64,000 bases of DNA from an uncultured Bacteroidales bacterium (GTDB lineage: Bacteria; Bacteroidota; Bacteroidia; Bacteroidales; Bacteroidaceae), in contig CADBWR010000003.1 in NCBI GenBank assembly GCA_902798425.1, positions 62,001 through 126,000 on the forward strand. Direction: 5' to 3'. A program made the position numbers and the translations under genes. This document shows positions 25,140 through 32,784 of this stretch, piece after piece. Within the stretch, counting starts at the first letter, position 1. Every line of letters begins with the position of its first letter. A model generated the notes under the pieces. That model was not told the origin of the DNA. It worked only from the letters and a program-made list of their open reading frames with translations, and searched no databases.

Positions 25140-26762
25140 TTAATTGATATTGAGGTTAAAGATGTCGAAATAATACCAATAGGTGTCTTCAAAGGCTGGA
25201 TTCGCTCTATCCACCATATAATTCTTTAATCGACTCCTAATTTGTTCGTCCTTGATATACTTATGCCATTCACTTTCCGTAGCATTTTCGTTAATCAACC
25301 ATATGCACAGAGCCTCTTGATAAAGTTTTTTAATGCGCGGACGTTCTGTACAATATAAGTCGTAGTTAAGTTTAAAGTTTTCTAAATCTTTCTTCTGTAA
25401 CAAACTACATAGCATATAGTCGAGCGCCACCTCATTCTTAGGATTGGACTTTAGCAGTTGTGTTAAGATTTCGTACGAGTTATCACTCGTCAAAATACTA
25501 TCCTGCTGATTCATGTATTGTGCTTTCAACTTGTAGCACCTATCGTTGGGGGCATTTCTAGCCCAATCACCATAGGGTATTGTTTGACGGAGTAATCCTA
25601 GAAATTTCTCAGCAGCTTTCTTATCATTTCTTACTAACGCACACTCAGCTAACCGTTTAATAGCATATGCATTTCGATTGTTTGGAACCGACACACATGA
25701 CATAAATGCTCCCCTTTCCGCACGTGAGATGTCACCGATGGCATAGTAAAACTCATGCATATTCATATATATCATCCAAGACCTATTTGTTCCTGTCATA
25801 CTTGTAAAAGTGCCTAAATAGTTGGGATAATATGATAATAGCACATCCGGCAGTTTGCCCTTTTGTACCTGGACTAGGTTGTAGATGAACCGACGGAAGG
25901 TGGACGACACCCATTCTTCTATAGATAGCTTTGTTATGGAATTACGTTTCTCCTTGAGAACATTCAAAACAGGATCTGACTCGGCCATTTTTACCACATC
26001 GTCCCAATTTCCGATTTCGTAACAATGTATCATACGCATCTCCTTTTCCTTATTAAAGTCTGGAAGATGCATGCTTTCAATTCCTGGATATTTACATAGA
26101 CCGGAAAAAGTTAGATTATAGTAGCTTCTCAAACAAGGCAACACACAAACGAAAGCCAAAGCTAGTGGTAGCGCAAGCTTCCACACAGCGACTGCCGACA
26201 ACAGTAGGAAAGGCCATACACCATAGCCAAATAGCCAGTAGCATAGCAATGTTCCTGTCAATACGGTCAATAAAGCGCATGGCCATCGATATTCCATTAA
26301 TTTGTATAACATCAGGAACATCAGTACTCCCCCAAGAAGGGCATAAGTAGATGACAGCATATAGCCATAATATAGGTGGCACGATGCTTCACGCATAACA
26401 ATAGCCAAAGCCGCTATTACTGTCATCCACCTATTAAACCCTAGTTTCTTGAGAGCCAAAAACGACAGCCAAAACAACACCGTAAGAGATACCGTAAGGA
26501 TTGTTGCACCCGCAATATTGTAATAATAGAATTGGGTCAAAAATTCCCCAATTAGGCAAGCTGCCCATGCAGGTTTAGCAAATAAAGTACTTACATACGA
26601 CCACGACATTAGGAACAATTGATTCTGTCCCTTAAAGAAGAAATGATAAGAATACTGTAGTTGAAAAAAACAGAAACATACCACAGCAAAACCAATGATT
26701 ACCAATATTGGCCACAAGTCCTTGGTATGCCATTTTCGTTTCTCCATCTGGGCGTGTCGCAT
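25140..26762 (-). CDS. Polytopic membrane protein, DUF6057-like (copy 2)
   Basis: 540 residues. About six to eight hydrophobic segments lie in the first 240 residues (LWPILVIIGFAVVCFCFF, FLTQFYYYNIAGATILTVSLTVL, ALALAFVCVLPCLRSYY). A soluble helical C-terminal half with a TPR-like look follows (IKRLAECALVRNDKKAAEKFLGLLRQTIPYGDWARNAP). The architecture matches the 612-residue copy at 10446 but is shorter. It is placed 14 bp after the CE6-like gene and 4 bp before the PD40 lipoprotein. Function unknown. Confidence 0.72.
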   Translation of the reverse strand: MRHAQMEKRKWHTKDLWPILVIIGFAVVCFCFFQLQYSYHFFFKGQNQLFLMSWSYVSTLFAKPAWAACLIGEFLTQFYYYNIAGATILTVSLTVLFWLSFLALKKLGFNRWMTVIAALAIVMREASCHLYYGYMLSSTYALLGGVLMFLMLYKLMEYRWPCALLTVLTGTLLCYWLFGYGVWPFLLLSAVAVWKLALPLALAFVCVLPCLRSYYNLTFSGLCKYPGIESMHLPDFNKEKEMRMIHCYEIGNWDDVVKMAESDPVLNVLKEKRNSITKLSIEEWVSSTFRRFIYNLVQVQKGKLPDVLLSYYPNYLGTFTSMTGTNRSWMIYMNMHEFYYAIGDISRAERGAFMSCVSVPNNRNAYAIKRLAECALVRNDKKAAEKFLGLLRQTIPYGDWARNAPNDRCYKLKAQYMNQQDSILTSDNSYEILTQLLKSNPKNEVALDYMLCSLLQKKDLENFKLNYDLYCTERPRIKKLYQEALCIWLINENATESEWHKYIKDEQIRSRLKNYMVDRANPAFEDTYWYYFDIFNLNIN

Positions 26763-26776
26763 TTATTACCTTATCC

Positions 26777-28288
26777 TCACTTTATCACGACCTTTTTACC
26801 ATTAACGATATACAGGCCTGGGCGTAGGTTCTCTGCATTGACCTTGCGGCCATCGAGAGTATAAACTCCTATTCTTACCTCTTCCCTCTTACTTCTGACA
26901 TCTTCAATGCCCGTGACAGTAACAGTTTTCAGCGTGCAGAAAGTGAAGTAGGTTGGCTCGTCGAACATGGCCGGATGAGCAGCATCCTTGAGGTACCTGC
27001 CTGTGCCAACGTTCTTGATAGACCAGCCCTTGTTCTCCACATACTCAATATCCCATCTTGCACCATCTTTGATATCAAAACCTCTTTGACCATTCAAACC
27101 GTTGAGAAAACAGCAATTGCCTGTAACAGCTTGTGAGTTCAGATAGGCAATATTATTATCCACTAGGTAGTCTTCGCCATCAGTATTGATAAGTTTCAAA
27201 CCATTACCCCTTCCAACTTTGACGACTTTGAACAGATATCCCTCAGTAGCAAAATCGTCGAAGGCGGTGTCAAAGATGTCGTAGCCCAGTGCATCTGCAC
27301 CAGCACCATAAAAAGCCTTATTCTCTGCCTCATCGACAACAGCAAAGTGCTGGCCTATCAATTCAGACACATCACCTGTAAAGCGCTGGTCAATCACAAC
27401 AGACTTATTATAATCGCCAGAATTACTCATCACCTCCAGAACTTTTGCAGCATAACGCTTTCCGAAGGTGCGATAGCCAGCAGCAGAGAAGTGCCAGGGA
27501 TCAACGCCATTACCAGGGATGCCCTCAGCTGATACAACATGACCAGTAGGAATAACCTCAGGAATCTTGGCGACAACATGATTATGCCATGAACAGCCAC
27601 CACCCATATTCTCATACTCTGTCTCACCAACAAAGATGGGAACATCGACAGATCTTAGTCCTAAGTCACGAAGCATATCTTTATATATTTTCTTCACTTT
27701 ATCTGGCCAGTCTTCCTGTCCGTTGTTCGAACAGCCCTGATGCAGCAAGATGCCCTTGATGACACCAACTTCCTGAGCTTTCTTGGCCATCTCGATGATG
27801 CGTCCGTAAGGGTTCTCACCATAATAGTTTCTAGCTATCTGAGCCCACCACTCGTTATAATTGTCTTGGTATTTCTGCTGATAAAGGTCCTTGTCGAACA
27901 TCTCAATAGGACTGCCACCCATAGCGACAGCGATAACACCAATTTTTTTGTCAGGGAGTTGCTCAACCATGGTACGTCCGAAATAGTCGGAAGGACCAAG
28001 CTTACCTACAGGGCTGACGATAGGACACTCAGCAGTATACCAATTACCCTTCTGGCGTGCAGGAATCTTCTTCGTGTTATCACCTTTTACCTTGCGTTCG
28101 GGGAAATTACAAGTTGCCAACATCTGAAAACGAGGATCAACCCCTTCATCCTGAACTTCCCAGTCAGCATTTCCCTCCATATTTGACTGACCAAAGCAGA
28201 TGTAGATGTAGAAATTGGGGTCTACTTCTGCCTTTGCGCCCATCACGGAGCACAGGAACAATATTGCTGTAAGAAAAATATGTTTCAT
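26777..28288 (-). CDS. CE6-like SGNH acetyl-xylan esterase with accessory domain and T9SS tail
   Basis: 503 residues with a signal peptide (LFLCSVMGAKA). The SGNH/sialate-O-acetylesterase-type catalytic domain (about 22-290) has CFGQSNMEG (Ser35), GGSPIEMF, a block III reading HQGCSNN where the family usually has HQGE, and DPWHFSAAGY (Asp/His). A ~150-residue beta-rich accessory domain follows (about 300-450). The tail is VYTLDGRKV then PGLYIVNGKKVVIK, a T9SS sorting tail. The likely role is hydrolysis of acetyl esters on xylan outside the cell. The Glu-to-Cys change in block III may alter specificity. It sits 13 bp after the GH10 gene. A degenerate copy of its 3' end is at 23172. Confidence 0.83.
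   Translation of the reverse strand: MKHIFLTAILFLCSVMGAKAEVDPNFYIYICFGQSNMEGNADWEVQDEGVDPRFQMLATCNFPERKVKGDNTKKIPARQKGNWYTAECPIVSPVGKLGPSDYFGRTMVEQLPDKKIGVIAVAMGGSPIEMFDKDLYQQKYQDNYNEWWAQIARNYYGENPYGRIIEMAKKAQEVGVIKGILLHQGCSNNGQEDWPDKVKKIYKDMLRDLGLRSVDVPIFVGETEYENMGGGCSWHNHVVAKIPEVIPTGHVVSAEGIPGNGVDPWHFSAAGYRTFGKRYAAKVLEVMSNSGDYNKSVVIDQRFTGDVSELIGQHFAVVDEAENKAFYGAGADALGYDIFDTAFDDFATEGYLFKVVKVGRGNGLKLINTDGEDYLVDNNIAYLNSQAVTGNCCFLNGLNGQRGFDIKDGARWDIEYVENKGWSIKNVGTGRYLKDAAHPAMFDEPTYFTFCTLKTVTVTGIEDVRSKREEVRIGVYTLDGRKVNAENLRPGLYIVNGKKVVIK
26872..26906. repeat. Heptanucleotide array in the CE6-like gene (TCTTACC type)
   Basis: Units TTCTTAC, CTCTTCC, CTCTTAC, TTCTGAC, ATCTTCA encode the EDVRSKREEVR linker just before the T9SS tail. 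Confidence 0.68.
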
Positions 28289-28301
28289 CTTATTACATTG
28301 C

Positions 28302-30587
28302 TTACTTGATTACAACTTTCTTTCCATTCTTAATGACAATTCCACGATAGCCAGCATTGACGGGTACACCCATCAGGTTATAGGCAGGAGCATTGGAAGC
28401 ATCGTCACTCATAATCTCATCAATACCAGAAGCAGGTTCCGTGCAGGTAAACTTGATTTTATCTATGTTGCAAGTACCACCAGTAACATTAATACGCAAG
28501 GTATGCAGACCTTCTTTAAAGGCCGTCTTAACATTACCTGTCTTCACCTCGTAAGTATCCTTACCCTTATTGGGGACCTTTACCATAGGAATACTAATCT
28601 CATTGCCTTCACTATCTACCAGCGCCATTGTAAACTTTGAACCAGTGACATCCGATGATACAGTAGCTTCATAAGAGTATTTACCTGCCTGATTGACTTT
28701 GACCGAATATTCAGCCCAGTCACCATTTCCAGCATTGCCCCAAGCAAAACCATCAGCAGTAGCAACGATACTACCGCCCTTGCCGTTCACAAAGTCCTCA
28801 ACCTCAACAATTCCTGGCATACTATATGTCGGCAGAAGATTGAACTTTATGTTCTTAATATAGAAGCCTCCCTTTTCAACAAGCAATGTAAATACATGCT
28901 TGCCTGCCGTTAGGTATTTCTTAATAGAGCAGCGTACAGGCTTGAACTCGGTAGTACTGCCAGTATTGGGAACATCGGTAAAATCTGTAAGGAAGTCTAT
29001 GTTGTCGAAGGTATATTCTGCCAGATGGAATCTGCCACCAGTTTTCGTTGATGCAACTTCTATATCCATTGTATAAAGACCTTCCTCCTTCACGTCAACA
29101 GTGTAGTCCATCCATTGATCATCTTGGGTGGCGGTAGTACTAAACTTGCTCCGTGACTTGAGAATAGTGGTACTTACCTTATTACAAGAAACTCCAGAAA
29201 GGCCCTTATCAAACTCTCCTCCAATAACAGTTCCTGGCAGTTCAGGAAGTGCCTCATTATAAGGCTCACGCTTGACAGTTCCAGAAAGCACCTCGAAGTG
29301 GCCATAACGCTCGTAGGTCTCACCATCGGTAGTAGTCACCACAGCCTTCAATTCTTTTGTACCTGTAGAACTAGTTGAATATTCGGCAAGGTAGGGAGCC
29401 TGCGTCATGGTAGTAATCAGTTCATCGTCAACATAAAGGTCAACCTTCTCGATAGTCTTGGTGGCCATACGAGCACGTACCATGATGGGCAGCACATCGC
29501 CTGTCGCAACTTTCTGAGAAGCAGGACGGATATAGATGGAAGCCTCCTTCTTGGTGCCGGGGAAAGGACCAACAGCATTCTTTGCTGCATCGGTCTGCAT
29601 ATACTCCTTAATCCAGGTCATGGCAGAACGCTCTGCACCATCTTTATATAAGCCCGAAATACCCTTTTCAATTACTTTACCACTTGCATCTTTCTGGTCA
29701 ATCCAAGTACTACCATAAACATAACCCCATAAGGTAACGCCGGCACAATAGTCGGCTTCCCACATCAAAGGAATATGTTGTTGATAATTCCACTTCTGAT
29801 TACTATCATTGGTATCACCAATGTCATACTCTGTGATAAACATCGGCATTTTTAGTGCATCTTGCTGCTTCTTCAATGCGGTTTTCAAGTCGTTTGCGCT
29901 ACAACCACCTAATTCATGTGCCTGATTGCCATAAGCATCAATAGGTGCACCAGCATCACGCAAGGTCTTCACCAAAGTAATATAGTTATCAATATCCCAA
30001 CGGATAGAGTTATAGTCGTTGTAGATGAGGATGGCATCCGGCCAGCGCTCGTAGGCCATCTCGAAGGCCTTGATGAGCCAGTCGTAGCCCGTCTTACCGC
30101 CACCGCCAAACGACTCTTTCACCATGGGGTTACCCTGCTGGTGCATACCCACTGCCTCGTTCACCACGTCAATCATGGGCAGCGTCGCATACTGAGCCTT
30201 GGCATGGTCGAACCAGTTCACGTAAGCAGCAAAGCGCTCTGCAGGTGCCAAATTCTCCAGCCAACCAGGATACTGAGCGCCCCATACCAATGCATGGAAC
30301 TTATAGGTGAAGTTATGCTGTTTGGCATAGTTGAAGGCATTGTTAGCACCATTCCAGTTGAATGAGCCGCGAGTACCTTCTACAGAAGACCACTTTGACT
30401 CATTTTCGCAGGTAATCTGGTTCCATAAGGTATAATACTGTGGCACGCCACCACCAGCTTCGACCTGACCTCTGGTCGTAATGTTACCTAAAAACTTGTA
30501 GGGATTCTGTGACAATTGGGCAGAGACAGGCTGCAGGAACAGGCCTAATGCCAGAGTCAATAAACTTTTCGTTAGTTTGTTATTCAT
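28302..30587 (-). CDS. GH10 xylanase with Ig-like and two CBM6-like domains and T9SS-type tail
   Basis: 761 residues with a signal peptide (ALGLFLQPVSAQ). The GH10 domain spans about 25-330: ENESKW, ALVWGAQYPGW, acid/base DVVNEA (Glu144) and nucleophile ITEYDIG (Glu253). It is a shorter, diverged GH10 type compared with the other two here. An Ig-like domain (about 345-425; VDLYVDDELITTM) is followed by two carbohydrate-binding beta-sandwiches of CBM6 type (about 440-590 and 595-725; VEVEDFVNGKGG and AGNGDWAEYSVKV). The tail YNLMGVPV...GIVIKNGKKVVIK is the sorting signal. First gene of a four-gene unit with the shared operator promoter. Confidence 0.9.
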   Translation of the reverse strand: MNNKLTKSLLTLALGLFLQPVSAQLSQNPYKFLGNITTRGQVEAGGGVPQYYTLWNQITCENESKWSSVEGTRGSFNWNGANNAFNYAKQHNFTYKFHALVWGAQYPGWLENLAPAERFAAYVNWFDHAKAQYATLPMIDVVNEAVGMHQQGNPMVKESFGGGGKTGYDWLIKAFEMAYERWPDAILIYNDYNSIRWDIDNYITLVKTLRDAGAPIDAYGNQAHELGGCSANDLKTALKKQQDALKMPMFITEYDIGDTNDSNQKWNYQQHIPLMWEADYCAGVTLWGYVYGSTWIDQKDASGKVIEKGISGLYKDGAERSAMTWIKEYMQTDAAKNAVGPFPGTKKEASIYIRPASQKVATGDVLPIMVRARMATKTIEKVDLYVDDELITTMTQAPYLAEYSTSSTGTKELKAVVTTTDGETYERYGHFEVLSGTVKREPYNEALPELPGTVIGGEFDKGLSGVSCNKVSTTILKSRSKFSTTATQDDQWMDYTVDVKEEGLYTMDIEVASTKTGGRFHLAEYTFDNIDFLTDFTDVPNTGSTTEFKPVRCSIKKYLTAGKHVFTLLVEKGGFYIKNIKFNLLPTYSMPGIVEVEDFVNGKGGSIVATADGFAWGNAGNGDWAEYSVKVNQAGKYSYEATVSSDVTGSKFTMALVDSEGNEISIPMVKVPNKGKDTYEVKTGNVKTAFKEGLHTLRINVTGGTCNIDKIKFTCTEPASGIDEIMSDDASNAPAYNLMGVPVNAGYRGIVIKNGKKVVIK

Positions 30588-30623
30588 TGCGCTTGTTTTA
30601 AGTTGTTTTCATTTTTCCGGCTG

Positions 30624-30689
30624 CAAAGGTACAAAAGAAATATGGAACGCACTTTGCAGCGCGTTCCACACACTTTGTCCCATGTAACA
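30624..30689 (-). promoter_or_regulatory. Promoter and operator of the 30587-23696 operon
   Basis: The -7 box TACCTTTG (minus strand) is at 30624-30631. Half-sites CGTTCCA (30662-30668) and TGTAACA (30683-30689) are 21 bp apart with TTTG at 30674-30677. The distal half-site belongs to the palindrome ATGTAACACATGTTACAT (30682-30699). A second dyad (TGGAACGC/GCGTTCCA) spans 30643-30668. Confidence 0.82.
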
Positions 30690-30720
30690 CATGTTACATT
30701 TAACGCAAGAATGTCACCCT

Positions 30721-32775
30721 TTAATTAATTAAATATACCTTCTCTTTACCTCTATACGTAGCCTTTATCGTAGCACGACCGGCAACAACCGGACTAATGT
30801 CAAACTCAACAGCACGTGGGGCTTTCTCACAAGTGGCCTGTACTTTAGAACCGGCCTTCAGCGGAGCATAGAGCTGGTAGCGGTTACACTCGGTATAGCC
30901 GTTGGCATTGGTCGACATGATGGGCTTCGCAGGGATGTTCAGTTTCTGACCGTCAACAGTAATAGTCACCTCAGGAACGAAGGCAGGCTGAGCACCTGCG
31001 CCATCCTTGGCAAAACCTATTCCGTGGAGATCGAAGAGGCCCTGTGGACGCTGTGGTTCCTGGCGACGCCCCCAAGGACCACGCTGTGGCTGTTCGGGCT
31101 GTTTAATCTCCGGACCTTCTACTACGAGGTAGATAGCATGTTTACCTGTCAGACCCTCCAAAGCGGGAACCGATTTAGATATCGTGAGTGCCTTATTTGC
31201 GGTGAAATTGGCAGGTACATCAACCACAGCTACTTCCTCACCCTTCCAAGGGTTATCCAGAAGCACATGAATCTTAAAGGCGCCTTTGCCACTGGTTGTC
31301 AGGTTGATATTCAACTTGACACCGTCACCCTTCTTAACACCTTCGAAGGCCTTCACGCCCTTGGCGTCCTGAGCCAGACCGCCAAAGCCAAAGTACTTGA
31401 AGCCGATGATGCTGCCATTCTGAATGCCGGCAAGATCCATGGAGTTGTTCCATACGTCGTGGTTGTCCTGCATCCAGTTATTGCTGTTAGGACCATACAT
31501 AAAGCAGGCATAACCAGCACTATAGAAATTATATGGTGGCAGACCGAAAATCTGGAAACCTTCACTGGTCACCTCAGCACCAGTATACTCGTTACCATCG
31601 GCAGCTTTGGCTGTCCACACATTATCCTTGGCATAAGGGTCGTAAGCCGTAATCTTCACCACCCCACCCTTGGCAACAGGTTTCTTGTCCCACGTAATCT
31701 TCACGGGAGCAACCATTGCTTGACGGGCATTGCCGAAGCCACGGGGAGGACGGTGGTAGAAGACATACCACTGACCATTGATTTCCTGCAGTGAACCATG
31801 AGTGTTATGAGCAGCATTGGTCGTAATCAACTTTGATCCATCTTCATTGAGGACGACACCACGAGAGTCTACCAATACGCCACCAGAGCGCCAAGGGCCG
31901 AGGGGAGAGTCACCGAAGGCATAGCGCAGGGCTGAGTTGGTATTGCCCAAGCCATACTCCTTGCCAGAGTAGCCAGAGAACACCATCACGTACTTGTTGC
32001 CTACCTGACGGATGCTGGAAGCCTCGAAGAAGTTGAAGTCCAACGGGTTCTGTCCCTTATAGAGAGCCTTGTACTCACTACCGCCCTTGTCGAGCAGACG
32101 GCCGTCAGCACTGCTGGCAGGAATAAAGGGGTCTATGATTTCCGTACCCTCACGCTTTGTATACATCGTGTTCTGGTCAAGTTCAACAGCAGTAGAGTGC
32201 TGGAAGCCATAGAAAACATAGGCACGATATCCCTTGTCAAAATCCTTGTCCTTCTTATTGGTGATAGTCTCAATGAATACCGACGGATCGAAGTCGATGA
32301 GTGAGCCTGGCAGACACTGCGTACCGTCTGCTGTCAGGTTGATAGGTGTGAAGGGACCGTTTGGACGGTCGCCCTTACATACCATCGGTACACGGCGCCA
32401 GCCACGACTGTGGGGATAGAGCCAGTAGGTCTTCTTGCCTGTAGCCTTATCGACCGTCTCTACGAGGTCAGGGGCAAACATAGTGTCCCACTGACCACCA
32501 ACAAACCAGGTAAAGATAGGTCCTTCGTCACGCCATTGGCTAAGGTCTTCAACAGGTGCCGACCACATGCGGATATCTGGTCCGCAGTAGGCTGTATAGG
32601 TCACATCATGTGAACCAATAATATAAGCACGATACTTTCCGGGGTGGTCGGGATCCTCAAAGACGCGAGGTTCACCATCGGGCAGATGTTCCCACAAAGG
32701 GAGATAAGGGTTCTGTGCCATGGCTGCCACAACAGTCATGCACATCATCCATGTTGATAATAAGATTTTCTTCAT
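30721..32775 (-). CDS. GH43-family glycosidase with C-terminal beta-domain
   Basis: 684 residues with a signal peptide (MMCMTVVAAMAQ). It has a five-bladed propeller of GH43 type (about 25-385): PRVFEDPDHPGKY (base Asp), SLIDFDPSVFIE (pKa-modulating Asp) and FNFFEASSIRQ (acid Glu). A C-terminal beta-sandwich region (about 400-540) and a Pro/Arg/Gln-rich linker (QRGPWGRRQEPQRPQG) precede a final all-beta segment. GH43 members in such loci remove arabinose or xylose from arabinoxylan side chains; the exact linkage is not readable. Last gene of the five-gene unit from 41452, 9 bp after its neighbour. Confidence 0.83.
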   Translation of the reverse strand: MKKILLSTWMMCMTVVAAMAQNPYLPLWEHLPDGEPRVFEDPDHPGKYRAYIIGSHDVTYTAYCGPDIRMWSAPVEDLSQWRDEGPIFTWFVGGQWDTMFAPDLVETVDKATGKKTYWLYPHSRGWRRVPMVCKGDRPNGPFTPINLTADGTQCLPGSLIDFDPSVFIETITNKKDKDFDKGYRAYVFYGFQHSTAVELDQNTMYTKREGTEIIDPFIPASSADGRLLDKGGSEYKALYKGQNPLDFNFFEASSIRQVGNKYVMVFSGYSGKEYGLGNTNSALRYAFGDSPLGPWRSGGVLVDSRGVVLNEDGSKLITTNAAHNTHGSLQEINGQWYVFYHRPPRGFGNARQAMVAPVKITWDKKPVAKGGVVKITAYDPYAKDNVWTAKAADGNEYTGAEVTSEGFQIFGLPPYNFYSAGYACFMYGPNSNNWMQDNHDVWNNSMDLAGIQNGSIIGFKYFGFGGLAQDAKGVKAFEGVKKGDGVKLNINLTTSGKGAFKIHVLLDNPWKGEEVAVVDVPANFTANKALTISKSVPALEGLTGKHAIYLVVEGPEIKQPEQPQRGPWGRRQEPQRPQGLFDLHGIGFAKDGAGAQPAFVPEVTITVDGQKLNIPAKPIMSTNANGYTECNRYQLYAPLKAGSKVQATCEKAPRAVEFDISPVVAGRATIKATYRGKEKVYLIN

Positions 32776-32784
32776 AGTTAGTTA

